This document shows positions 4,863 through 10,437 of a stretch of DNA of 13,203 nucleotides, piece by piece (position 1 is the stretch's first letter; each line of letters begins with the position of its first letter). Below the pieces are notes generated by a model. It was not told the origin of the DNA. It did not search any database and saw nothing but the letters and a program-made list of their open reading frames with translations. The DNA lies in NCBI GenBank assembly GCA_024654485.1, contig JANLHO010000035.1:1-13203 (forward strand). The letters run 5' to 3'. The position numbers and the translations under genes are program-made. Source of the DNA: Patescibacteria group bacterium (lineage in GTDB: Bacteria; Patescibacteriota; Minisyncoccia; Phycocordibacterales; UBA2100).

Positions 4863-4930
4863 TGTCCAAGGGTTACCCTTGGACAGGATTTTATGGCTCT
4901 ACCACGGTGGCCGAGGGTAACCCTCGGACA
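4863..4930. repeat. REP-type palindrome pair, copy 4 (mixed arms)
   Basis: The first palindrome (4863-4885) has the CAAGGG/CCCTTG arms. After the same linker, the second (4911-4930) has CGAGGG/CCCTCG arms but a TAA rather than TTA loop. It directly abuts the hairpin at 4830-4862. The following bases 4931-5017 show a remnant (ACGGACA) and a G-rich upstream region, with nothing else I can name. Confidence 0.9.
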
Positions 4931-5017
4931 CGGACAGCCTCTGGGGACGGTTTTCGGGTGCTTGTATGCCTAGGCGCTTGGGCGGCGGGGTGCGGCGTTT
5001 GGTGGGGCGGCTGGGGG

Positions 5018-5023
5018 TATAAT
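5018..5023 (+). promoter_or_regulatory. -10 box TATAAT of the 5031 gene
   Basis: A perfect TATAAT ends seven bases before ATG 5031, again a leaderless layout. The surrounding bases TATAATGTCGGGTATG resemble those upstream of the gene at 1645. Confidence 0.6.
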
Positions 5024-5030
5024 GTCGGGT

Positions 5031-5198
5031 ATGAATGAGAGCCCCGTCGGGAGCTTCTTGAAATTCGCCATCGGCTTCATGGTATTTATCTCCGTGAGCT
5101 TCGGGGTGACGATAGCGGTCAATGTGTACGCGCAGAAGCAGGATGCCGAGCGGCAGACCGCCGCGGCGCTGCAGGCGATGCTGGAGCAGGAAAAATAA
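5031..5198 (+). CDS. Small single-pass membrane protein (55 aa)
   Basis: ATG 5031 opens a 55-codon frame. Residues about 10-32 form one membrane helix (FLKFAIGFMVFISVSFGV and on), followed by a polar, Gln/Glu/Ala-rich helix with coiled-coil character (AQKQDAERQTAAALQAMLEQ). An N-in orientation would leave the helix outside, but this is not certain. The family is unknown. The start follows from the -10 box. A strong hairpin terminator lies five bases after the stop. Confidence 0.65.
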   Translation: MNESPVGSFLKFAIGFMVFISVSFGVTIAVNVYAQKQDAERQTAAALQAMLEQEK

Positions 5199-5202
5199 TC
5201 AT

Positions 5203-5233
5203 GACGCCGGGGGCCCGAAGGCCGCCCGGCGTC
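5203..5233. terminator. Bidirectional-type hairpin terminator between convergent genes
   Basis: GACGCCGGG (5203-5211) pairs with CCCGGCGTC (5225-5233), with an inner GGCC/GGCC segment, and is followed by TGTTTT on the plus strand. It lies between the convergent genes ending at 5198 (+) and 5238 (-). Confidence 0.75.
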
Positions 5234-5237
5234 TGTT

Positions 5238-5495
5238 TTACTCGGGGAAGTCAAACTCAAAACCGGCTTCCCCTAGGATTGCCTCCAACTTATCCCGGCT
5301 CTCCTGCGAGAAGTTTTCATCGTTGAACTTTGATTTTGCAGCGGCGCTTTGATAGCGCTTGATTGCGCGTACAACGGCGAGAGCGCTCAGCCGCGTCTTC
5401 CGCGGAAATCGCTTCACTATCGCGCTTTCAAATTCCCGCCACTCGTCTCCGGTAGGAGAGCCCTTGCTCCCATCGGTCCTCTTGATGCCCTTCAT
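5238..5495 (-). CDS. Unknown basic protein (85 aa) with a strong Shine-Dalgarno site
   Basis: The start at 5495 is chosen because AGGAG stands six bases upstream on the minus strand; an earlier in-frame Met at 5537 lacks any such site. The product is soluble, with a basic N-terminus (MKGIKRTDGSKG), a helical, Lys/Arg/Ala-rich middle (RLSALAVVRAIKRYQSAAAK) and an acidic C-terminus (EAGFEFDFPE). No family is recognised. A tandem ATCTCATCACG repeat lies in the upstream region (5507-5528). The ribosome-binding site contrasts with the leaderless genes around it and may point to acquired DNA. Confidence 0.55.
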   Translation of the reverse strand: MKGIKRTDGSKGSPTGDEWREFESAIVKRFPRKTRLSALAVVRAIKRYQSAAAKSKFNDENFSQESRDKLEAILGEAGFEFDFPE

Positions 5496-5506
5496 TTTCG
5501 CTCCTG

Positions 5507-5528
5507 CGTGATGAGATCGTGATGAGAT
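5507..5528 (-). promoter_or_regulatory. Tandem 11-base repeat upstream of the 5495 gene, possible operator
   Basis: On the minus strand ATCTCATCACG occurs twice in succession, between a weak promoter (TTGTCT, then TATAT) and the Shine-Dalgarno site. A repeated short site in this place could bind a regulator; there is no direct evidence. Confidence 0.3.
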
Positions 5529-5550
5529 ATAGAACAAGACAAAATTTGTC

Positions 5551-5578
5551 GGCGTCGGGAACGATGGTCCCCGACGCC
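5551..5578 (-). terminator. Intrinsic terminator of the 5794 minus-strand gene
   Basis: GGCGTCGGG (5551-5559) and CCCGACGCC (5570-5578) form a 9-bp GC-rich stem. On the minus strand it is followed by GACAAATTTTG, a moderate T run. It lies just past the stop of the 69-residue gene. Confidence 0.65.
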
Positions 5579-5584
5579 GTACTC

Positions 5585-5794
5585 TTAGAAGGTGACGCCT
5601 CCCTGAACACGTCCCCGCAGAAGCGATTGTGCGATTTCTCGCACTTCTTCCACGAAAACGCCTCCGAACTGCTCCTTCGGCAACTTGTCGCCGTGGACCA
5701 GGCAGAGGTAGAGCGCGAACGCGGCCCTGCCGCGCTCAAGATCGAGGAGAGCTTGCACGAACTCGTCCTCGGTCAACTCCGCATCCATTTGCAT
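5585..5794 (-). CDS. Unknown acidic protein (69 aa) with AGGAGGTG ribosome-binding site
   Basis: AGGAGGTG stands six bases before the ATG at 5794 on the minus strand, which fixes the start against a longer frame from 5866. The N-terminus is acidic (MQMDAELTEDEFVQALLDLE), followed by a hydrophobic helix (AAFALYLCLVHG) and a second amphipathic helix (VFVEEVREIAQSLLRG). The fold is probably an all-helical cytoplasmic one; no family is recognised. A TTGACT-N16-TACTCT promoter lies upstream and a hairpin terminator downstream, so it is a complete single-gene unit. Confidence 0.6.
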   Translation of the reverse strand: MQMDAELTEDEFVQALLDLERGRAAFALYLCLVHGDKLPKEQFGGVFVEEVREIAQSLLRGRVQGGVTF

Positions 5795-5823
5795 AGTCGT
5801 CACCTCCTCTTCAACAGCCGCGC

Positions 5824-5851
5824 AGAGTAGCATTTTTCTATAAAAAGTCAA
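5824..5851 (-). promoter_or_regulatory. Sigma70-type promoter of the 5794 gene
   Basis: On the minus strand TTGACT (5846-5851) and TACTCT (5824-5829) are 16 bases apart. The start would lie about 25 bases before the ATG, giving a normal leader with a Shine-Dalgarno site. Confidence 0.55.
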
Positions 5852-5880
5852 TAACAATATGGCCATGATACATTGGAGTC

Positions 5881-6459
5881 ATGCCGGAAAGATTGGAGCA
5901 GAAACCACAGAAATCCATCAAGGAAATAGTGGAGGTTCTCCAGCGGGAAGGATTTGAGGTGCTGGAGGCCCCCAAGGACGAGCAGACGCCGGACGAGGTA
6001 CGGATGGAGGGGTTTGATGATTTGTCGGACGTGGGGAAACGCGCACTTGCCGCCCTGCCTGCAAACTGCCGCTCATACCTCTCGGGCGCTATCATACGCG
6101 ACAATTACGGAGAAGACCGTATTGGCCGTAACGCTAAATGGTCTGAGGTTGCGAAAAAATACGGTCAAGAGGTCGCGGCATTTCACGATAGGGACAAGCT
6201 GCGGGGTAACGTTATGACGAACATTCAGGGTTACCTAGATTGGCTTGTCCTAGAATTGGACAGAGCCAATATCCACACGCCGCAGGCTGATTTCGTACGC
6301 GCCTCATACAAGAGGTTTAATGAGACTCTCGTCCCGGAGGAGTACGTCGGGATGAGCTTTGATGAGAAGCTTCGGGTCGTGGAGAAAATTGACGAGGTAG
6401 TGCGGCCGCTTCTCCGGCTCATAGCGACTGGCGAGATGCGGATTGACACGGACGCCTGA
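5881..6459 (+). CDS. Unknown soluble protein (192 aa)
   Basis: A 192-residue mostly helical, charged protein. Residues 12-40 form a helix and acidic linker (KSIKEIVEVLQREGFEVLEA), about 45-65 a second segment (FDDLSDVGKRALAALPANC), and the C-terminal third is a long amphipathic helix region ending ATGEMRIDTDA. No catalytic motif, membrane segment or metal site stands out and I do not recognise the family. A -10-like GATACAT ends about seven bases before the ATG, suggesting a leaderless transcript divergent from the minus-strand gene at 5794. The -35 box of the rplJ promoter lies inside its last codons. Confidence 0.65.
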   Translation: MPERLEQKPQKSIKEIVEVLQREGFEVLEAPKDEQTPDEVRMEGFDDLSDVGKRALAALPANCRSYLSGAIIRDNYGEDRIGRNAKWSEVAKKYGQEVAAFHDRDKLRGNVMTNIQGYLDWLVLELDRANIHTPQADFVRASYKRFNETLVPEEYVGMSFDEKLRVVEKIDEVVRPLLRLIATGEMRIDTDA

Positions 6460-6470
6460 ATCGGTAGTAT
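6443..6470 (+). promoter_or_regulatory. Promoter of the rplJ-rplL unit
   Basis: TTGACA (6443-6448) and TAGTAT (6465-6470) are separated by 16 bases. The expected start near 6477 coincides with the first base-paired segment of the leader. The -35 box is inside the upstream coding region. Confidence 0.65.
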
Positions 6471-6476
6471 GTGCCG

Positions 6477-6734
6477 CACAAGGCCGGAGAAAGCGGGTAC
6501 CCTAGGGGTTTCAAGCGAAAAGCGCCTGCCGAGGTCGAGAAACTCTCGGGCGCCTTGTTTAGAACAGAAAGGAGTGAGCGAGTTTTCTTACCCGCCAACA
6601 TTTTGCTGTGCACGCAGTGCGGTTCGTCGCACTGGAGAAAGAGATTCCGCAGGAACCTCGGGCAACGCAAATAAGATAAATGTGGGCGGGTCTAAGAGCT
6701 TCTAAACTCGCTTCGCTCATTAAGAATCTCTAAG
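6477..6734 (+). promoter_or_regulatory. Structured rplJ leader RNA, candidate L10 autogenous control region
   Basis: The 258-base leader holds several stems. ACAAGGC (6478-6484) pairs with GCCTTGT (6552-6558) right at the expected transcript start, enclosing CCGAG/CTCGG and further short hairpins. ACCCGCCAACATTT (6590-6603) pairs with AAATGTGGGCGGGT (6678-6691), with one mismatch in 14, enclosing a 7-bp hairpin CAGTGCG/CGCACTG (6615-6634). In many bacteria the L10-L12 complex binds such a leader to repress its own operon; the position fits, but I cannot confirm the family's consensus. Frames that cross the region begin before the transcription start, so a protein is unlikely. Confidence 0.45.
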
Positions 6735-7232
6735 ATGGCAAAAACGAAAGCGGAAAAAGCCGCGCTCATAGAGCGGCTGCAGGAGGCGTTTAAATCGGCG
6801 ACGTCTACGGTATTCGTCCACTTCAACAAAGTGAACGTGGCCGAGGAATCGGCGATGCGCCGCGAGCTTCGCGAGAGCGGAGTATCGTACATGGTCGCGC
6901 GCAAGACCCTGATACGGCGCGCACTCTCCGAGCTTGGGCACAAGCACGATGAGATGCCGATGGAAGGCGAGGTGGCGATAGCCTACGGCGGAGAAGCGGA
7001 TGCCACGGCGCCCGCGCGCCTGATACACGAGTGGGGCACGAAGCTCACTAATCGGCTCGCTATTCTCGGAGGCCTCTTTGAGGGCAAGCTCATGGGGCAG
7101 ACGGATATGCAGGAGATAGCGACTATCCCGCCGATAGGGACGCTCCGAGGCATGTTTGTCAACGTTATTAATTCACCGGTAGCGGGTTTTGCGATAGCGC
7201 TCAAAGCTGTTGCGGACAAGCGCGGTGAGTAA
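6735..7232 (+). CDS. rplJ: Ribosomal protein uL10
   Basis: A 165-residue L10, about the usual bacterial length. The N-terminus (MAKTKAEKAALIERLQEAF) leads into the 23S-binding domain with VFVHFNKVNVAEESAMRREL and YMVARKTLIRRAL. The C-terminal part (PVAGFAIALKAVADKR) is the helix that carries L12 dimers on the ribosomal stalk. rplL follows, but after an unusually long 155-base spacer full of repeats; rplK-rplA is not upstream and rpoB is not downstream, so the usual cluster is split. No strong Shine-Dalgarno site precedes the ATG. Confidence 0.97.
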   Translation: MAKTKAEKAALIERLQEAFKSATSTVFVHFNKVNVAEESAMRRELRESGVSYMVARKTLIRRALSELGHKHDEMPMEGEVAIAYGGEADATAPARLIHEWGTKLTNRLAILGGLFEGKLMGQTDMQEIATIPPIGTLRGMFVNVINSPVAGFAIALKAVADKRGE

Positions 7233-7240
7233 TTAGAACC

Positions 7241-7311
7241 AGCGTATAGCGTATAGCGTTTAGCGTTTAGAAGGACTACTCCTCTATACGCTACAAGCTA
7301 ACCGCTCAACG
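7241..7311. repeat. Hairpin with 7-base-periodic arms between rplJ and rplL
   Basis: The left arm is four 7-base units in a row (AGCGTAT twice, AGCGTTT twice, 7241-7268). After 15 bases the right arm has four diverged units in the opposite sense (CTATACG, CTACAAG, CTAACCG, CTCAACG, 7284-7311). The arms pair best at AGCGTATAG/CTATACGCT and more weakly elsewhere. This is the same design as the arms of the two 23S insertions, with a different unit. Confidence 0.75.
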
Positions 7312-7332
7312 CTTCAAAAATTATGGCAGAAG

Positions 7333-7362
7333 CCCGCCCAAGGCGGGTCCGCCTCGGGCGGA
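7333..7362. repeat. GC-rich double hairpin upstream of rplL
   Basis: CCCGCC-CAA-GGCGGG (7333-7347) and TCCGCC-TCG-GGCGGA (7348-7362) form two adjacent hairpins, or together one longer imperfect palindrome. It has no T run and lies about 25 bases before the rplL start. It might trim or pause the transcript between the two genes. Confidence 0.6.
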
Positions 7363-7387
7363 AAGAATCTGTCTAACCTAAAACATT

Positions 7388-7861
7388 ATGATGTCAGACG
7401 AAAAAAAGGAGAATGAGGTAGCGGAAACGGCCCCCGCGCCCGCCGAAGCTCCCGCAAAGGAAGAGGCGTCGGCAGGCGAGGAGGTTGAGGTTCCCTCTAA
7501 GTTCAAGAATATCGTAGAGGCGGTGGAGAAGATGACCGTGCTTGAGCTCAACGAGCTGGTCAAGGTATTTGAGAAGAAATTCGGCGTTTCCGCAGCCGCG
7601 GTAGCCGTCGCAGGTCCGGCAGCGGGCGGCGCGGCAGCAGGCGAGGAGAAGAGCGAATTCACGGTGGAGCTTACCTCCGTGGGCGAGCAGAAGATAGCAG
7701 TCATCAAGGTGGTGAAGGAAGTCCTCGGGCTAGGCCTAAAGGAGGCGAAGGATATGGTGGAAAGCGCTCCGGCCGTCCTTAAGGAAGACGTGAAGAAGGA
7801 GGACGCGGAAGAGTGGAAGAAGAAGATAGAGGACGCGGGTGGAAAAGTAACACTGAAGTAA
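7388..7861 (+). CDS. rplL: Ribosomal protein bL12 (L7/L12) with N-terminal extension
   Basis: The 157-residue product is about 35 longer than common L12. Residues 1-36 are an additional acidic, Ala/Pro-rich, probably disordered segment. Residues about 37-67 are the dimerisation domain (FKNIVEAVEKMTVLELNELV), 68-86 the Ala/Gly hinge, and 88-157 the factor-binding domain, with the highly conserved VIKVVKEVLGLGLKEAKDMV and a typical GGKVTL ending. It recruits and activates translation GTPases on the ribosomal stalk. Two consecutive ATG codons (7388 and 7391) are possible starts; neither has a Shine-Dalgarno site. A palindrome pair follows nine bases after the stop and probably ends the transcript. 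Confidence 0.97.
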   Translation: MMSDEKKENEVAETAPAPAEAPAKEEASAGEEVEVPSKFKNIVEAVEKMTVLELNELVKVFEKKFGVSAAAVAVAGPAAGGAAAGEEKSEFTVELTSVGEQKIAVIKVVKEVLGLGLKEAKDMVESAPAVLKEDVKKEDAEEWKKKIEDAGGKVTLK

Positions 7862-7869
7862 CTTTCCCG

Positions 7870-7939
7870 AATCTTGTCCGAGGGTTACCCTCGGACAAGA
7901 TTTTATGGCTATACCACGGTGGCCGAGGGTTACCCTCGG
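7870..7939 (+). repeat. REP-type palindrome pair, copy 5, doubling as rplL terminator
   Basis: Here the first palindrome is extended to a 15-bp perfect stem (7870-7902, AATCTTGTCCGAGGG and its complement around TTA). It runs into TTTT at 7901-7904, the shape of an intrinsic terminator nine bases after the rplL stop. The second palindrome core is at 7923-7939. The linker differs from the other copies by one base (CTATACC for CTCTACC). Confidence 0.88.
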
Positions 7940-8005
7940 TGAGCGGCTCCTCCCCTTGGTGGGCAGCTCGCGCGGGAGGCAGGCATTGTGATACTATGCC
8001 CTCGT

Positions 8006-8626
8006 ATGGCCGATGAGTTCCTAGGGCAGCTTCTGGGGAATGCCGCGCGGGCGCGCGTCTTGAGGGTCTTTACCTTCAACTACGGCGGCCCCATGACCCT
8101 CACCCACATACGCAAACACGCCGGAGTTAACTCTCGCACGGCCTCCAAGGAGATACGCGCTCTGGAGAAAATCGGCGTCATCAGGAGGGGGAAGATATCC
8201 ATCATGCTCAGCGGGGGTAAGCGCGCATCCGCCGGCAAACAAAAGGAATACGCGTGGGAGCTCTACCAAGGCCACAAGCACACCGCCGCATTGTCCAAAT
8301 TTGTCCACGCGGTCTCGCCCGTAAGGCACGCCAAGATAATGGACGCGCTGAAGTCCTCGGGCAGGCTGATCGCCGTGATACTCTCCGGTACGTTCGTCGG
8401 AGACGATACGCGCCCCGCCGACCTTATCGTCGTTGCCGACGGGCTCAACGAGAAAAGACTGGAAGCGGCCGTTCGCGCTCTGGAGCCCAAATTCGGGCGT
8501 GAGATACGCTATGCGGCGTTCCAAGCCCCGGAATTCCGCTACAGACTTACCATACATGACCGCCTGCTCAGGGACATACTTGACTACCCGCACCTCATTC
8601 TGCTGGACAAAAAGGGGCTGCTCTAG
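8006..8626 (+). CDS. Winged-helix regulator with nucleotidyltransferase-like domain (206 aa)
   Basis: Residues about 10-65 form a winged helix-turn-helix: MTLTHIRKHAGVNSRTASKE is the HTH and IRALEKIGVIRRG the following helix and wing. Residues about 118-145 (LIAVILSGTFVGDDTRPADL) resemble the start of a MNT/KNT-type nucleotidyltransferase fold. The usual catalytic GS..D.D acids are only partly present, so it is probably inactive or a ligand sensor. Proteins of this design are common in related bacteria; the target is unknown. I chose the start at 8006, not the earlier in-frame Met at 7988, because GATACTATGCC just upstream is the likely -10 region and would give a leaderless mRNA. Confidence 0.75.
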   Translation: MADEFLGQLLGNAARARVLRVFTFNYGGPMTLTHIRKHAGVNSRTASKEIRALEKIGVIRRGKISIMLSGGKRASAGKQKEYAWELYQGHKHTAALSKFVHAVSPVRHAKIMDALKSSGRLIAVILSGTFVGDDTRPADLIVVADGLNEKRLEAAVRALEPKFGREIRYAAFQAPEFRYRLTIHDRLLRDILDYPHLILLDKKGLL

Positions 8627-8772
8627 GGGTGTAAAAGCCTTGAAAAGCGCCGTTCCACGCCGTTTTCATGAGAATATGGGGTATCCACAAACACGTGCCC
8701 AAGGGGGCTTTGCGGGGAAATGTAGTGTTATCATTGAGCCAAAGGGGTCGAAAAACCTTAGAAACTTATTGA

Positions 8773-8778
8773 TATAAC
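8773..8778 (+). promoter_or_regulatory. -10 box TATAAC of the 8787 gene
   Basis: TATAAC, eight bases before ATG 8787, gives a leaderless or nearly leaderless start. The rest of 8627-8772 holds no gene and no clear repeat that I can see. Confidence 0.5.
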
Positions 8779-8786
8779 ATTTATTT

Positions 8787-9479
8787 ATGATAGTTACTCA
8801 ATCGGCTGATGTGGTGCAGACGTCCTTCGCGGCGCTCTGGTACACAGTGGCCTCGTATCTGCCCTCCATACTGGCCGCCACGATAGTCTTCGTGATCGGC
8901 TGGATAATCGGGGTCATCCTCTACAGGGCTGTCGTGGAGGTGGTGAAAGTGTTGCGCATTGATGATGCCGCACGCGCTGCCGGTCTTAATGAAGCCGCAA
9001 AGGAGGCCGGCTTCAGCCTTGATGTCGGACGCTTTCTCGCCACTCTCGTGATGTGGTTCGTCGTTTTGGCATTCCTCTTGGCCTCGCTTGAGATACTTGG
9101 CCTCACCAGCGTGACGGTGTTCCTGCAGCAACTCGTCTTGCAGTATCTGCCGCAGGTCATCGTAGCGTCCCTGATACTGGTACTTGGCGCTATTGTTGCT
9201 GAGGTCGCGAAAGGTGTCGTGGCCGGCTCGGCGCGCGCCGTAGGCGCGCACGGCGCCAATCTCGCCGGCGCGGTCACCAAGTGGGCCATATGGCTCACAG
9301 TGATCGGTGCCGCTCTGGTGCAGCTAGGAGTCGCGACGGCCTTCATCCAGACGCTCTTCACGGGCGTCGTCGTCGCTCTCTCGCTCGCCTTCGGTCTGGC
9401 ATTCGGCCTTGGCGGCAAGGATGCCGCGGCTCGCTCTATAGAGAAAGTGCGCTCCGAGATAGCGCACAACCGCGAATAG
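8787..9479 (+). CDS. MscS-related membrane protein with conserved TM-helix repeats
   Basis: The 230-residue protein has about five membrane segments (roughly 22-48, 86-110, 124-150, 165-182, 190-212). The segments YLPSILAATIVFVIGWIIG and YLPQVIVASLILVLGAIVAE are clearly repeats of one another. They match the conserved TM-helix domain found in MscS-like channels. The last segment is Gly/Ala-rich (LSLAFGLAFGLGGKDAAA), like the pore-lining helix of MscS. The cytoplasmic MscS beta domain is missing, so this is a short relative rather than a full channel. It probably has a role in osmotic or envelope stress; that is inference. Confidence 0.82.
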   Translation: MIVTQSADVVQTSFAALWYTVASYLPSILAATIVFVIGWIIGVILYRAVVEVVKVLRIDDAARAAGLNEAAKEAGFSLDVGRFLATLVMWFVVLAFLLASLEILGLTSVTVFLQQLVLQYLPQVIVASLILVLGAIVAEVAKGVVAGSARAVGAHGANLAGAVTKWAIWLTVIGAALVQLGVATAFIQTLFTGVVVALSLAFGLAFGLGGKDAAARSIEKVRSEIAHNRE

Positions 9480-9497
9480 AGCTTCGGGTTTTTTGCA

Positions 9498-9528
9498 CAA
9501 AGCGGTCGGCCCTAGGCCGACCGCTTTG
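9498..9528. terminator. 14-bp hairpin terminator after the MscS-related gene
   Basis: CAAAGCGGTCGGCC and GGCCGACCGCTTTG pair perfectly around CTA. The plus-strand T tail is weak (CATTT). A T6 run at 9489-9494, just after the stop codon, precedes it. Confidence 0.7.
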
Positions 9529-9534
9529 CATTTG

Positions 9535-9666
9535 CCCGCACACCAACATTGCCATCGCCTCTTTATGGAGCTTGTTCTAGCAACGCTAACAAAACTGATT
9601 GAGAGATGTTGACATGAGGCCGTAAAAACTGCTACGGCAGTAATTATGGCAATGTTGGTGTGCGGG
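9535..9666. repeat. Perfect 21-bp inverted repeat enclosing 90 bases (MITE-like or invertible)
   Basis: Bases 9535-9555 (beginning CCCGCACACC, ending ATTGCCAT) are the exact reverse complement of 9646-9666. The pairing stops sharply at both ends. The 90 bases between have no open frame; they include TTGACA (9609-9614) without a matching -10 and a 6-bp hairpin GCCGTA/TACGGC (9619-9638). The element sits between a terminator and the -10 box of the next gene. It could be a miniature element, an invertible segment, or a long-range hairpin. Confidence 0.85.
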
Positions 9667-9671
9667 TTTGG

Positions 9672-9677
9672 TATGAT
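9672..9677 (+). promoter_or_regulatory. -10 box TATGAT of the nucleotidyltransferase gene
   Basis: TATGAT ends seven bases before ATG 9685 and five bases after the inverted repeat. It decides the start in favour of MQAVILAAG over the upstream in-frame Met at 9646, which lies inside the inverted repeat. Confidence 0.6.
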
Positions 9678-9684
9678 GCGGATG

Positions 9685-10386
9685 ATGCAGGCAGTAATTC
9701 TCGCGGCCGGAAGAGGCACGCGCATGGAAGAGCTAACGGTGGGAGTGCCAAAGCCGCTGCTAATCGTTGCAGGCAGGACACTGCTTGAATACAAGCTTGA
9801 CGCCCTTCCTCAGGAGGTGGACGAGGTCGTGCTCGTGGTCGGGTATCTTGCGCACGCCGTAAAGAAGAAGTTCGGTGTCAAATACGGCCGGCTCAAGATA
9901 ACCTACGTGGAACAGCAGAAATTCAACGGCACGGCGGATGCTCTGTGGTGCGCAAAAGATATCCTGCGGGGCCGCTTCCTCGTCTTGAACGCGGACGACA
10001 TCTTCACCGCCGCCGATATGGAGCAGTGCGCCGAGGAGTCGGATTCATGGAAATTGCTCGTCCAGCAAATGGAAAAGATGCACCGTGCCGGCTCGGTGAT
10101 ACTGGATGAGGATGCGAACATAGCGGACATCGTAGAGGGAAATTCCAGCACGGATGAGGGACTCGCGAGCACCAACCTCTTCGTCATAGACGACCGCATA
10201 TTCTCCGAGCCGCTTGTGCCCAAACAAGAGGGCAGTCTGGAATTCGGGCTGCCCCAGACGATAGTCGCAGCCTCCAAGAAGCTGGGCGTACGGCTTGAGC
10301 CGGTCTTCACAACCGATTGGATACAGGTAAATTATCCCGACGACCTCGTCAGGGCCGAGGGTGTGCTAAAAAAGCGGGAATCCTGA
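9685..10386 (+). CDS. Sugar-phosphate nucleotidyltransferase
   Basis: The 233-residue enzyme has the NTP-transferase fold. LAAGRGTRM (6-14) is the nucleotide-binding signature, PKPLL (22-26) holds the conserved lysine, GTADAL (82-87) and NADD (102-105) the sugar- and metal-binding positions. It resembles glucose-1-phosphate thymidylyltransferases and mannose-1-phosphate guanylyltransferases, which join a nucleotide to a sugar phosphate for cell-surface glycan synthesis. NADD replaces the more usual NGD. No left-handed helix C-terminal domain follows, so it is the short form. The exact substrate cannot be told. No other sugar genes are adjacent. Confidence 0.85.
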   Translation: MQAVILAAGRGTRMEELTVGVPKPLLIVAGRTLLEYKLDALPQEVDEVVLVVGYLAHAVKKKFGVKYGRLKITYVEQQKFNGTADALWCAKDILRGRFLVLNADDIFTAADMEQCAEESDSWKLLVQQMEKMHRAGSVILDEDANIADIVEGNSSTDEGLASTNLFVIDDRIFSEPLVPKQEGSLEFGLPQTIVAASKKLGVRLEPVFTTDWIQVNYPDDLVRAEGVLKKRES

Positions 10387-10437
10387 GCCGCCGCAGAGTT
10401 TCTCGCCGCGCGGGAGGGCGGGCGGGGGCAGGCGCAT

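Noticed and set aside
6246..6262. TGTCC...GGACA inside the 5881 gene as another REP palindrome
   Set aside because: Only five bases of each arm match, the centre is unrelated, and it lies within coding sequence.
6469..6705. Open frames of 67-78 codons upstream of rplJ (starts 6469 and 6471)
   Set aside because: Both starts lie before the expected transcription start of the TTGACA-TAGTAT promoter, the region is full of stems, and the proteins look like random basic sequence apart from one CTQC.
8683..8691. GTATCCACA as a DnaA box or origin
   Set aside because: It is a single near-match, with no cluster, AT-rich unwinding region or dnaA/dnaN nearby.
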